Origin: Streptomyces sp. NBC_00249
GTDB taxonomy: Bacteria > Actinomycetota > Actinomycetes > Streptomycetales > Streptomycetaceae
Direction: 5' to 3'
Length of the DNA stretch: 64,000 nt
Assembly: GCF_026342355.1 (NCBI RefSeq)
Contig: NZ_JAPEMV010000011.1
Location: 1-64,000 of the forward strand
Position numbers and translations under genes: made by a program
In this document: positions 1-8,560 of the stretch, one piece after another
Layout of the letters: each line of letters opens with the position of its first letter
Position numbering within the stretch: position 1 is the first letter of the stretch
The notes under the pieces: model-generated
Told to the model about the DNA's origin: nothing
Database searches by the model: none
The model's input: only the letters and a program-made list of their open reading frames with translations

Positions 1-262
1 GTCCCACAGCGCTGCGCGCTGTGCAAGGAACTGCCTCGCTGCGCTCGGCGGAGCGGCTCCGCGGGCTCGGGGCCGCCTTCGGGCCGGTGTCCTTCGCTTC
101 GCTTCGGACTGCTCCGGTTCCGCTTCGCTTCACCGGAGCCGACCTCGTTTCACTCGGTCGGCGCCTTCGGCGCGTTGGGTCTGCGGGCGCTTCGCACCCT
201 TGACGGGCAGGTCCGCTTCGCCCCCCTGCCCGGGCTTTCCGGCTGCGCCTCCAAAACCTTCG
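1..262. repeat. Cluster of short palindromes, telomere-like
   Basis: At least five inverted repeats with small loops are packed into this stretch. At 5-12/16-23 the arms CACAGCGC and GCGCTGTG flank a TGC loop. At about 48-62 CGGAGC pairs with GCTCCG. GCCGACC pairs with GGTCGGC around 138-163, GCGCC-TTC-GGCGC lies near 161-173, and GGGCAGG pairs with CCTGCCC around 205-230. Three-base TGC or TTC loops (GCA/GAA on the other strand) are the hallmark of Streptomyces telomere palindromes, and the first one followed by 'gcaagg' recalls the second palindrome of the archetypal telomere. No gene is recognisable here. It could equally be palindrome-rich intergenic DNA of an integrated element. Confidence 0.4.
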
Positions 263-310
263 GCCTGCTGACGCGGGTCAGGCTGGCTAAGGTGTTGGGG
301 TGCGGTGGTG

Positions 311-820
311 TCATAGGTGGTAGGTCTCGTGATAAAGACGCCAGTGCCACCAGCCTCCCCTGCGATGCGCTTGTAGGTAGGCGAACGGGTCAGGGAGGGT
401 CCTGCGCCACAGTTCGTCATCCAGTTGTGCCAGCAGTGCCTCCAGCTCCCGGCGCGGACGTGGAGGAAGCCTATGCACAATCACCTCAAGCAGATCCCGT
501 GCCACCGCAACGTTGTCCTGAAGCTCGTGTTCCTCACAACCACAGATGGACAACCGCAGATACACGTACCTGCCAGGGAGGGCGAGGAACCAGCGGTAGG
601 CATCGAGAGCCTCTCGGGTTGCGCCGGGCCACAGTCCCTCGTCGTGCGGGCGCCGGCGCTCCTCGCGGTGGATCGCGGAAACCGTCCGGGGAGAAAGACC
701 GTCAATTCGAGTGGGCCAGGGCTGCAAGAACCGCTCGTCCCACCAAGGGCTGGCACCTACGTACAGCTGTCGCGGTACCGCTCGTTGCGCGCGCAGCGCG
801 CCAGGCCGCCTACGCGGCAT
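311..820 (-). CDS. Conserved hypothetical protein, 169 aa
   Basis: I know similar proteins in Streptomyces but not their function. It is rich in Arg, Trp and Leu, with the block LSICGCEEHELQDNV (middle) and an end rich in Trp and His (GGWWHWRLYHETYH). No signal peptide or membrane segment is visible. I start it at the ATG at 820, which has GAAAGG three bases upstream; a GTG at 838 would add six residues. It reads toward the palindrome cluster and has no partner gene. The arrangement of Cys and His residues might bind metal, but nothing shows this. Confidence 0.6.
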   Translation of the reverse strand: MPRRRPGALRAQRAVPRQLYVGASPWWDERFLQPWPTRIDGLSPRTVSAIHREERRRPHDEGLWPGATREALDAYRWFLALPGRYVYLRLSICGCEEHELQDNVAVARDLLEVIVHRLPPRPRRELEALLAQLDDELWRRTLPDPFAYLQAHRRGGWWHWRLYHETYHL

Positions 821-1015
821 AAGCCTTTCGGATAGCACTCATGAAACTGATCATCACATCACCACGAGGAGACGTCCAGAGCCCCCGGCCACTCCCGCCA
901 CCTCCCACACCCGCATGCTTCAAAATCAGATACAGCTAGACTCTGGAGCGGACAGGTACTACAGCTGGCGCCGCACGCGGGGCACGTGTCGGCGCTCAGT
1001 GAAACTATGCGCTAC

Positions 1016-1249
1016 TCAACCAACCTGCGCAGCGGCCGTCAGGCCGACGAACACCGCGGCTTCCGGCTTGTCCGCGTCAGACGTCAGGTGCAGCCCGACG
1101 GGCAGGGCGACAGCCACGGCGAGGAAGACAGCCATACCGCCCATGGCACGGCGCCGCCGGTACCAGGGACGGTCCGGCGAGGCGTCAATTCTGCTTTCTT
1201 TCACGGCTGTTGGCGGACTCTCGTGCAGGACCAGGTCGTCCTCCGGCAC
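1016..1249 (-). CDS. Small membrane protein, 77 aa
   Basis: The C-terminal half has a basic stretch (WYRRRRAM) followed by one hydrophobic segment (MAVFLAVAVALPVGL) and a second weakly hydrophobic stretch (AAVFVGLTAAAQVG). This suggests a single-pass inner-membrane protein with a cytoplasmic N-terminus. Function unknown. The frame stays open upstream to 1573, but that part lies over the start of the gene on the opposite strand and is not coding-like. The GTG at 1249 is a guess with no clear ribosome binding site. Confidence 0.4.
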   Translation of the reverse strand: MPEDDLVLHESPPTAVKESRIDASPDRPWYRRRRAMGGMAVFLAVAVALPVGLHLTSDADKPEAAVFVGLTAAAQVG

Positions 1250-1379
1250 CAGGGTGAGGCCGTGGCACGCCTGAACAGCGGTCCCGTCGAGGCAGCCGCC
1301 CCCAGGCCCCAGCTGCGGCCACGCTGGCTGGTCCACTTCAAGGCAGCGGACCCAGTCCGCCGGGTGAAGGGAGGAGAGC

Positions 1380-1997
1380 ATGAATCGGCCGAACACATAC
1401 GGACCCAGCGAACCGCACCCCTCGCTGGTCATCCACGACAGGCGCCGGATCGACCCGGAGACCCTCCAGCTGAGAGAACCCGACCAGATCGGGCCGGAGC
1501 GGGAAGGGGGCGAACACGTCCTCGGGACGGTGGACCGGGCCAGCACCCTGGAGGCCGAGCTCGCCGACCGCACCGCCGAGCTGCAGCGGGTGGAAGCGGC
1601 GTACGAGAACTACCGCGAGCGCGTGCAGCACGATCGGGCGGCCCTGAGGGAAATCCACACCGCCAAGATCCTCGACAGCCTCCTGCCCGTTCTCGACGGC
1701 ATCGACAGGGCCCGCGGGCTCGGCGAGGTCGCCGGAGAGCTGCGGGTTGCGGTCGACACGCTGGAAGACCGGCTCTCGGACCTCGGGCTGGAGCGTGTGG
1801 GCGCTCCGGGCGAACCCTTCGACCCGCTCCGCCACGAAGCCGTTGACCACCAGGTCTGGGACGAGGTCGAGGTTCCGGTCTGCGGAGCTGTCCTGCGGCC
1901 CGGCTACCGGGTGGGGACGCGGCTGCTGCGCCCGGCTCAGGTTTCCGTCACCGAGCCGCCCGACAGCCTCCCGGCCACGGCGGCGCCCGAGAGCTGA
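1380..1997 (+). CDS. GrpE-like nucleotide exchange factor, 205 aa
   Basis: GrpE dimers release ADP from the chaperone DnaK. This protein has the expected order: a charged, disordered N-terminus (1-50), a long helical coiled-coil region (about 50-90, rich in E, R, L), the segment KILDSLLPVLDGIDRA that matches the GrpE core, and a C-terminal beta domain with HEAVDHQVWDEVEVPVCGAV, where GrpE proteins carry H-x-A followed by the hydrophobic strand and a late GYR motif (PGYRVGTRLLRPAQVSV). An excellent ribosome binding site (GGGAGGAG) precedes the ATG. No dnaK or dnaJ is adjacent, so this is an orphan paralogue; the housekeeping gene is expected elsewhere. Partner unknown. Confidence 0.82.
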   Translation: MNRPNTYGPSEPHPSLVIHDRRRIDPETLQLREPDQIGPEREGGEHVLGTVDRASTLEAELADRTAELQRVEAAYENYRERVQHDRAALREIHTAKILDSLLPVLDGIDRARGLGEVAGELRVAVDTLEDRLSDLGLERVGAPGEPFDPLRHEAVDHQVWDEVEVPVCGAVLRPGYRVGTRLLRPAQVSVTEPPDSLPATAAPES

Positions 1998-2034
1998 GGC
2001 CCGGGACGCGGAGACCGGGACCGCTCGGCGTCCG

Positions 2035-2352
2035 TCAGCCGAAATTGTCGCGGGCCAGGCGCAGCGCCAGGTCCTGGAGGATGCCGTCGGTGTGCGGCTC
2101 GGCGCCGGTCTCGTCGTAGGCATCCGCGACGGCCTCGAAGGCGGTGATGAATCCGTTGACCAGTGCGCTCAGCGGCTCGGACAGCTGACTCAGCACGGCC
2201 AGGCCGGCTTCTTCGGGGCCGGCCTCGGCCGGGACGATGAACTGCCCGGGAATCACCTCACCCAGCAGATCCGAGACGAAGCTCTCCTCGACGCCGCCAC
2301 GCAGAGCGGTCAGAGCGCCGATGGCCTTGAGCTTGATCTCGTTTTCCGTCAT
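2035..2352 (-). CDS. Hypothetical protein, 105 aa
   Basis: A small acidic, mostly helical protein starting MTENEIKLKAIG. It has no signal peptide, membrane segment or Cys. It converges on the GrpE-like gene with 37 bp between the stops. Codon use is typical of the neighbourhood and the ATG start has a weak CGGAA upstream. I do not recognise the family. Confidence 0.6.
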   Translation of the reverse strand: MTENEIKLKAIGALTALRGGVEESFVSDLLGEVIPGQFIVPAEAGPEEAGLAVLSQLSEPLSALVNGFITAFEAVADAYDETGAEPHTDGILQDLALRLARDNFG

Positions 2353-2550
2353 GTTCCGAGAATGCCCCGGCCGTGGCTGCGCAGGCGTGCGCGAGGTGTG
2401 GGTCGGCCTCAGTTTGGGGCCATCCGGAACCGTTCAGGTCGTGTGCGGGTCATCCTCTGCTTCGCCCCACCGACGTCACGGACGTGGTGTCTGAGCAGGG
2501 CAAAGCTGGTCGACGGGCAGCCTGAAGTTGCGTAGAGTGGGGTTTACCGA

Positions 2551-2624
2551 CGCGGGGTGGAGCAGTTCGGTAGCTCGCTGGGCTCATAATCCAGAGGTCG
2601 CAGGTTCAAATCCTGTCCCCGCTA
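2551..2624 (+). tRNA. Initiator tRNA-fMet (CAT)
   Basis: A full cloverleaf can be drawn. The acceptor stem GCGGGG/CCCCGC leaves C1 opposite U72 unpaired, the initiator signature. The D arm is GAGC...GCTC, the anticodon loop CTCATAA is at 2583-2589 with anticodon CAT at 2585-2587, and the T loop is GTTCAAATC. CCA is not encoded (CTC follows). The anticodon stem is CTGGG/TCCAG, so the innermost pair is G2582 with T2590, a G-U wobble in place of the third of the three G-C pairs usually conserved in initiators. Confidence 0.95.
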
Positions 2625-2630
2625 CTCACC

Positions 2631-2666
2631 AGAAGGGCCCGGATCCTCAAGGATCCGGGCCCTTCT
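2631..2666 (+). terminator. Strong hairpin terminator after tRNA-fMet
   Basis: Perfect 16-bp arms (2631-2646 and 2651-2666) with a TCAA loop, starting six bases after the tRNA. There is no long T tract, as is usual in Streptomyces. It can also stop transcription of the convergent minus-strand gene that ends at 2719. Confidence 0.85.
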
Positions 2667-2718
2667 GCTGTACCTCGGCGTTTCAGGCAAGGTCAGAACG
2701 ATGCCGACAGGGCAGTGG

Positions 2719-2994
2719 TCAGGTGTGGAGGCGGCTGTTGGTGCCGTCATGGTTGTCGGCGTGTTCGTCGTCGAACCAGTAGTCGCCGGCCGCGAGGTAG
2801 CGGAACGAGTGCGCGCTGTGGGCCGGGAGGGCGACGGTCGCGGCGCGAGTACCGTCGCCGCGGGGCTCCAGCGGGTGGGCGGCCGGGTTCCAGTGGTTGA
2901 AGTCTCCGACGACGCTGACCGGCCCGTCCGGAGTGTCCTCGGGGAGGATGAAAGTGACCTGGGTACGGCCCTTGAGCTGCTTGCGTTCGAGCAC
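2719..2994 (-). CDS. Isoamylase early-set (CBM48-like) domain protein, 91 aa
   Basis: A free-standing carbohydrate-binding-type beta sandwich, like the N-terminal domain of glycogen branching and debranching enzymes. Motifs seen are VTFILPEDTPDGPVSVVGDFNHWNP, which matches the family pattern 'G-x-FN-x-W', and SFRYLAAGDYWFDDEHAD near the end. The whole protein is one domain with no catalytic part. GGAG sits seven bases upstream of the GTG start at 2994. Such small proteins may bind glycogen or regulate its enzymes; that role is inference. Confidence 0.8.
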   Translation of the reverse strand: MLERKQLKGRTQVTFILPEDTPDGPVSVVGDFNHWNPAAHPLEPRGDGTRAATVALPAHSAHSFRYLAAGDYWFDDEHADNHDGTNSRLHT

Positions 2995-3441
2995 TGAAAG
3001 ACTCCAGCCACGAAGAATCCGGGAACGGGCCCGTGCATCCTCGCGCGGGCGGGTCTCTGGCGCGGCGGGACGGGGCCATGGGTCGTGCGGAGGTCACCCG
3101 CGTGGCCGCGAACCTCCCGCCGCTGAGCGCTGCCCCGCACCACTGAGGGGTCTCCGGTGGCGGCAGGGGACGGTACTCGGAGACCTGGCGGGACCCTCAG
3201 GGCGCAGCGGGACCGTCCGACCGGCCGCGCGCAGTCGCTTGACGATCGAATCCGCCGTGCCCGCACGAGCGCCGGCCACGACAATCGGCGGGGGCGCTCC
3301 TACCCGGCCACCGCCCGCCGGACCTGCGAGTCCTTCCCGCCCCGCGCCTCACCCGTCAGCCGGGCCTCGACGTCGGTACGCCGCTGCCGCTCTGCGCCGC
3401 CCACTCGGCGAGCCCGCCTGGAGGCTGTCCACGGCCCTCGC
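2995..3441. other. Intergenic, no gene recognised
   Basis: About 450 bases of GC-rich DNA. Open frames here have no recognisable motifs and biased, Arg/Pro-rich composition typical of antisense or noncoding GC-rich sequence. I see no RNA gene and no clear terminator. Confidence 0.5.
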
Positions 3442-3795
3442 TCACCACGCCGGCGCCAACCGCTCGCGCAAGTGCTGTGAGTCGCTCTGACCGGTGTTGT
3501 CGCGGATCTCGAACAAGTCCAGCACCTTGGTCATCTCCAGCAGCCTGCGCAGCTGACTCGGCAGCGGGCCCGCCAGCACCAGCCGGCGGGAGTCGCGCAC
3601 CCACAGGAGGGTGGTGAGGAACGCCGAGTCCGCGAACGCCACCTGCGCGACATCGAGCACGAGCAACCCGCCCGGGGCCGCTTCCCGTTCGCATGCCACC
3701 GCCAGCACGCTGGAGGTGTGCAGGTCGAACTCCCCGGAACACACGATCACACAGACGCCGTCCGCCTCGGACCGGACCGCGACCGCCGAGGTCAT
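3442..3795 (-). CDS. STAS-domain anti-sigma factor antagonist, 117 aa
   Basis: The protein fits the SpoIIAA/RsbV type, which binds and inhibits an anti-sigma kinase when unphosphorylated. It has the N-terminal strands (VCVIVCSGEFDLHTS), then LLVLDVAQVAFADSAFLTTLL, where the D-S pair is the usual phosphorylation site, then RLVLAGPLPSQLRRLLEMTKVLDLFEI, the standard STAS C-terminus. I start at the ATG at 3795, because the longer reading adds a Ser-Pro repeat encoded by the hexanucleotide repeat in the enolase remnant. No kinase or sigma gene is adjacent. Confidence 0.82.
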   Translation of the reverse strand: MTSAVAVRSEADGVCVIVCSGEFDLHTSSVLAVACEREAAPGGLLVLDVAQVAFADSAFLTTLLWVRDSRRLVLAGPLPSQLRRLLEMTKVLDLFEIRDNTGQSDSQHLRERLAPAW

Positions 3796-3884
3796 CCGGC
3801 GGGAGCTGGCCCCGGTGGTGACCGGCCGCTGCGCGTGGGACGTCCCCGCCGCGAACGGGGAGTCGTGGGGCACGGAGGAAGTAC

Positions 3885-4427
<543 letters not shown>

Positions 4428-4521
4428 ACGGGCCGGAACGGCCGCCGGGTGTCGGGGCGGCGGACCCGGGTAGACGGACCAGGGGGCGACGGACCCAGGC
4501 GGAACGGAAGGGAACGAGCGC

Positions 4522-5478
4522 ATGACGTCCTTCGGCTACTTCTTGTCCTGCGAGGAATTCACCCCGGCGCAGCTGCTGAGACAGGCACGCCTCGCGGCGG
4601 ACGCGGGTTTCACCCGCCTCGCCATCTCCGACCACTACCACCCATGGACCGACGTCCAGGGCAACAGCCCCTTCGTGTGGTCGATGATCGGCGCCCTCTC
4701 CCAGACCGTGGACCTGCCCGTCACCACACTCGTCACCTGCCCCACCGTACGCCTGCACCCGGCGGTGACCGCCCAGGCTGCGGCCACCTCCAGCGTGCTG
4801 CTGGGAGGCCGGTTCGCGCTCGGCGTGGGCACCGGTGAGGCCCTCAACGAGCATGTTCTCGGCGACCGGTGGCCCGCGTTCGACGAACGGGCGGACATGC
4901 TGGAAGAGGCGGTCGAAGTGATGCGGAAGCTGTTCACCGGCAGCCAGACCACCCACCGCGGGAAGCACTACACGGTCGACAACGCCCGCCTCTACACCGC
5001 TCCGCCGGGGCCGGTGCCCATTCTGGTCTCGGGCTTCGGCCCCAAAGCGGCCGGGCTCGCCGGCCGCATCGGAGACGGGTTCGTCACCATGGGCCCGGAC
5101 GAGGACGCGGTCGGCTCGTTCCGGGAGGCGGGTGGCACCGGCAAACGCGTCGTCGGAGGACTGAAGGTCTGCTGGAACCAGGACCGGGAAGCCGCCGTCG
5201 ACACGGCGCACCGCATGTGGCCGACCGAGCACCTGCCCGGCGAGCTGAACCAGATCCTTCCCACACCTGCCCACTTCGAGCAGGCGACCGAACTCGTCAC
5301 CCGGCAGCAGGTGTCCGAATCCGTACCGTGCGGCCCGGACGTCCAAGAGCACACCGAGGCCATTCGCGCGTACGTGGCGGCCGGATTCGACGAGGTGTAC
5401 GTCGGGCAGATCGGCCAGGGACAGGAAGGATTCTTCGCCGCCTACCGCGACAAGGTCCTCCCCTCCCTCCCCGGCTGA
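4522..5478 (+). CDS. F420-dependent LLM-class oxidoreductase, 318 aa
   Basis: A luciferase-like TIM barrel of the glucose-6-phosphate dehydrogenase-related F420 group. It begins TSFGYFLSCEEF, continues LAISDHYHPW near residue 40 (where the family binds F420), shows TCPTVRLHPAVTAQAAATSSVLL and GRFALGVGTGEALNEHVLG, then a late HTEAIRAYVAAGFDEVYVGQIG. Length is normal. The family uses reduced or oxidised F420 to transfer hydride; the substrate is unknown. GAAGGGA lies upstream of the ATG. It follows the enolase remnant by 94 bp and may once have shared its operon. Confidence 0.88.
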   Translation: MTSFGYFLSCEEFTPAQLLRQARLAADAGFTRLAISDHYHPWTDVQGNSPFVWSMIGALSQTVDLPVTTLVTCPTVRLHPAVTAQAAATSSVLLGGRFALGVGTGEALNEHVLGDRWPAFDERADMLEEAVEVMRKLFTGSQTTHRGKHYTVDNARLYTAPPGPVPILVSGFGPKAAGLAGRIGDGFVTMGPDEDAVGSFREAGGTGKRVVGGLKVCWNQDREAAVDTAHRMWPTEHLPGELNQILPTPAHFEQATELVTRQQVSESVPCGPDVQEHTEAIRAYVAAGFDEVYVGQIGQGQEGFFAAYRDKVLPSLPG

Positions 5479-5517
5479 CGTGGTCGGCTCCACAGCATCG
5501 AAGCGAGGGAGACGATC

Positions 5518-5745
5518 ATGTCAAGGACCGGAGATCACCGCGAGGAGGAAGCACCGCGCGGCCGAGAACCACGTCCCCGGCTGCTGCCTGACGAGGGGGC
5601 GATGGTCGACGAACACGGGCGTCCACCCGGGGTCGCCTCCCGAACCGGAACGGGCTCCACCTCACCGCCGGCCGACCCCGATCGTGTCGGACGGGCCTTG
5701 GAAGACGAACCCCCTTGTCACGACGAGGATGCCGAATCCCCGTAG
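5518..5745 (+). CDS. Small hydrophilic hypothetical protein, 75 aa
   Basis: A short, charged, Pro-rich protein (starts MSRTGDHREEEAP) with a good GAGGGAGA ribosome binding site before the ATG, 39 bp after the LLM gene, so it may be cotranscribed. No domain is visible and it is probably disordered. It may be a stress-type small protein like those that follow on the other strand. Confidence 0.45.
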   Translation: MSRTGDHREEEAPRGREPRPRLLPDEGAMVDEHGRPPGVASRTGTGSTSPPADPDRVGRALEDEPPCHDEDAESP

Positions 5746-5764
5746 CTCCCGTCTCGTCAGCCGT

Positions 5765-5983
5765 TCAGGCCGAACGTCCGCCGGCCTTCCCGTTCCCCCT
5801 CCCGGCCTTCGCGGCCGCGCGGCGCTGCGCCTCGCTGTTCGGCGTCAACGCGTCCCCGGCCTCTCCGTCCCCCGTACGGGGAAGCACGGCCTCCTCGGCT
5901 TCTTTCCGGGCTTCCGGGTCGCCGCTCTCGCCGGGTGCCTGCGACGGAGGGGTGGGCTTACGGCTGTGGTCCTTACCGCGCAT
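5765..5983 (-). CDS. Small hydrophilic hypothetical protein, 72 aa
   Basis: A disordered, charged protein (MRGKDHSRKPTPPSQAP...) rich in Gly, Glu, Arg and Ala with no membrane segment. It follows the DUF6480-like gene by about 20 bp, so the two are probably one operon. An in-frame ATG at 6007 overlaps the upstream gene's stop and is a possible alternative start. Function unknown. Confidence 0.5.
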   Translation of the reverse strand: MRGKDHSRKPTPPSQAPGESGDPEARKEAEEAVLPRTGDGEAGDALTPNSEAQRRAAAKAGRGNGKAGGRSA

Positions 5984-6003
5984 GATGATCTCCTGTCCTC
6001 GGT

Positions 6004-6231
6004 TCAAAGGTTGAGAATGACGGCGTAGGCGAGGAAGAACAGAGCGACGAGGAAAGCCAGCAGGCAGATCAGTACGAGCGGCCTCTTGGCCCAGCCGCGG
6101 GTGAGCGGTCGGTAGGGACCGGCCCCGGACCCTGTGCTCGACTCGCCGGGCGGTGTCTCACCGGGTCGTACGCCGCCCTCCACACCTCGGTCAGGGTCGC
6201 GCGCTGGGTCCGGCCGTGAGAATTCGGTCAT
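6004..6231 (-). CDS. DUF6480-like small membrane protein, 75 aa
   Basis: The N-terminal 45 residues are polar with the family-like phrase GVRPGETPPGESS, followed by GWAKRPLVLICLLAFLVALFFLAYAV, one transmembrane helix at the very C-terminus. From memory this is the DUF6480 pattern, common in Streptomyces. It is probably tail-anchored in the membrane with the N-terminus in the cytoplasm. Function unknown. Confidence 0.75.
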   Translation of the reverse strand: MTEFSRPDPARDPDRGVEGGVRPGETPPGESSTGSGAGPYRPLTRGWAKRPLVLICLLAFLVALFFLAYAVILNL

Positions 6232-6365
6232 GGCTCTGTCACCTCGGTTCTGTGCCGGCCTTCGGCCCGACGGGCTCGCGGAAGGCGGTGCCCGGGTGAC
6301 GAGCCGGGGGCACCGGGCGTCTACCCGTCGCCGATGCCCTCACTGCGGGGCCGCCCCATCCGTCC

Positions 6366-7168
6366 TCAGGGGTTGAAAAGGACCTTGACCGCTCCGTCGT
6401 CGTCCTTCTGCTGGAACATGTCGTACGCGTACGGAGCCTCGGACAGCGGCAGGTGATGGCTGGCCAAGGCTTCCATGCCGAGCGGGTCGGCGTCGTTGAG
6501 GAGCGGCAGGATCTCGTCGACCCAGCGCCAGACGGTGGCCTGGCCCGTGCGGAGCTGGATCTGCTTGTCGAACATGGTCAGCAGGGGCATGTGGACGCCG
6601 TGTGCGGCGGCGCGCCGGAGTCGTTCGGGTACGAGGTCGATGCCGATGACCCGGCCCGCACCCCGGTGGGCGGCCATACGGGCCGCCATGTCGCCGATGG
6701 GACCGAGGCCGAGGACGGCCACGGTGCCGCCGGGCGGAATCGCGGCGTACTCGACGGCCTGCGAGGCGGTGGGCAGGACGTCGGAGAGGTAGACGAAGCG
6801 GTCGTCGGATCCGCCGGCCGCGACGGGGATGGGCAGCGTGTTGCCGAAGGGGACTCGCACTGCGAGTGCAGCCCTTGCCGGCACATGTGGCAGCTGCCGC
6901 AGGAGACGTTGAACGGCACCACGACCCGGTCGCCGGGACGCACGCGCGTGACCTCGGGGCCGGCTTCCACCACGATGCCCATCGGTTCGTGGCCCAGGAT
7001 GTCGCCGACGTCGAGGAAGGGCCCGAAGAGCTCGTAGAGATGCAGGTCGGAGCCGCACAACCCGGTCGTAGTGATCTTCACGATTACGTCAGTGGGGTCT
7101 TCGATCACGGGGTCGGGAACGGTGTCGACGCGTACGTCCCGCTTGCCGTGCCAGGTCAGGGCTTTCAT
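6366..7168 (-). pseudogene. Decayed zinc-dependent alcohol dehydrogenase
   Basis: The N-terminal half is intact: a good GGAGGAG site, then MKALTWHGKRDVRV, GLCGSDLHLYE, GHEPMGIVVEAG and structural zinc cysteines (CGSCHMCRQGLHSQC). After CES at about 6850 the match jumps frame to RFVYLSDVLPTASQAVEYAA and the GLGPIG NAD motif. The cofactor part then runs from LVPERLRRAAAHGV straight into MPLLTMFDKQ, skipping the ~90 residues found in intact relatives. So there are two deletions and a frameshift. It is surely inactive. Confidence 0.85.
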
Positions 7169-7356
7169 GGGGACTCCTCCCACCCTTCAGGGGTACGGTT
7201 CCCTGTCCACCTCCGACCATCCGTGTGCCCCGATCCGGGCCGTCCACGCCTGCGCATCGGATATGACAGCGGAGTCGGAGGCGTGCGCCCGTCCGGCGGC
7301 GCGGGACGCCGGGAAGGACGGGGGATGCGTGCCCGGTCCGGGGGTAGCCGGACGTC

Positions 7357-7983
7357 ATGGACACCCATGAGAACACCCCGCTCCGCGCCGTAGCGCTGGT
7401 CTGCACGCTCTCCCCCTCCCCTTCCCCGTCCAGCTCCCAGCTGCTGGCGGAGCAGACGATGGCCGCACTTTCCGAGCACGGCGTCACGGGCAAGACCATC
7501 CGGATCGCCGACCACGACGTGAAGACCGGCGTGAAGACCGACATGGGTGACGGAGACACCTGGCCGGAGATCCGCGACACGGTCCTGGGCACCGACATCC
7601 TCATCCTGTCCACACCGATCTGGCTCGGCCACCCGTCCAGCATCTGCCAGCGCGTCCTGGAGCGCCTCGACGCCGAACTCTCCGAAACCGACGACGAAGG
7701 CCGCATGCTCACCTACGGCAAGGTCGCCGGCATCTGCGTCGTCGGCAACGAGGACGGCGCGCACAAGGTCAGCGCCGACCTCTTCCAAGGCCTGAACGAC
7801 GTCGGCTTCTCCCTCGCCCCCAACGCCGTCACCTACTGGGTCGGCGAAGCCATGCACCGTACCGACTACCGGGACCTGGACAAGACCCCCGAGAAGACAG
7901 CGGCCACCACGAAGACCCTCGCCGCCAACACCGCCCACCTCGCCCGCCGCCTGAAGGCGGCCTCCTACCCGCCCTCCTCCTGA
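7357..7983 (+). CDS. NADPH-dependent FMN reductase / flavodoxin-fold protein, 208 aa
   Basis: The fold begins AVALVCTLSPSPSPSSSQLLAEQTM, a phosphate-binding loop rich in Ser, then ILILSTPIWLGHPSSICQRVLERLD, the second flavin-binding loop, and KVAGICVVGNEDGAHKVSADLFQGLNDVGFSL, all typical of NAD(P)H:quinone or FMN reductases of the WrbA-like kind. It is cytoplasmic. The ATG is weakly preceded by GGGGGTAG. It stands alone between two pseudogenes. Confidence 0.85.
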   Translation: MDTHENTPLRAVALVCTLSPSPSPSSSQLLAEQTMAALSEHGVTGKTIRIADHDVKTGVKTDMGDGDTWPEIRDTVLGTDILILSTPIWLGHPSSICQRVLERLDAELSETDDEGRMLTYGKVAGICVVGNEDGAHKVSADLFQGLNDVGFSLAPNAVTYWVGEAMHRTDYRDLDKTPEKTAATTKTLAANTAHLARRLKAASYPPSS

Positions 7984-8039
7984 GGCCGGCCGGGCCGCGG
8001 CCGGTGGGCCCCAGTGCCGCAGGACCGCCCGGCCCGCCG

Positions 8040-8355
8040 GATCAAGACCCGGCCGCGGTCCTCGAACTGGCACGGGAATCGGCACAGGGCAAGGACGTCC
8101 GACTCGGCGGCGGGGCCACCACCATCCGGGAATCTCTTGACACCGACCTCGTCGACACCATGCACGTGGCGGTCTTTACCGGTGAAGCTCGGGTCCGGAG
8201 TACGGCCCGGGGAGTCACCCGATGAGCTGCTCGACCGGTTCCACCTAGAGGTCGTGCCCAGCCCGCGCGGGGTGACGCACCACCTGTTCTGGGGAAAATG
8301 GCCGGTTCTCAGGGCTGGACCGGCCGGCTGTTTTGCCTGCTGGGGCCAGTCCTGA
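8040..8355 (+). pseudogene. Truncated, frameshifted DHFR-like (RibD C-terminal) remnant
   Basis: One frame gives AAVLELARESAQGKDVRLGGGATTIRE and SLDTDLVDTMHVAV; the next frame continues PVKLGSGVR-ESPDELLDRFHLEVVPS and GVTHHLFW, which is how small DHFR-family reductases of actinobacteria end. The frame changes near 8185, and the N-terminal two thirds with the NADPH site are missing. Past the normal end the frame runs on to 8355. Confidence 0.75.
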
Positions 8356-8430
8356 GGTGGGCCGTCGAGTCGCGCCTCGGGCGGCAGCCGGCCTTGGCGG
8401 TTTCCTCAGCTCATGCCCGCCCGGTGATCG

Positions 8431-8529
8431 CGGCAGCTCGCCCCGCTCTTCGGGATCTCCCCGGCCACGGCCTGCCGCACCATCCAGCGGCTGCGTCACG
8501 CCTGCGTCCTGTGGCCCCGTGGAAAACAG
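8431..8529 (+). pseudogene. Transposase helix-turn-helix fragment
   Basis: About 33 codons read RQLAPLFGISPATACRTIQR and on to RHACVLW, the N-terminal HTH of IS5-type transposases of actinomycetes. Nothing of the catalytic domain follows. It may belong to the same family as the C-terminal remnant at 20.5-20.8 kb. Confidence 0.4.
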
Positions 8530-8560
8530 GTGTGTTCGGCGGGCTCGGGCGGTGCCGGTG

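Noticed and set aside
2551..2666. tRNA-fMet as an integration site
   Set aside because: No integrase is adjacent and I could not find a second copy of the tRNA 3' end within the window.
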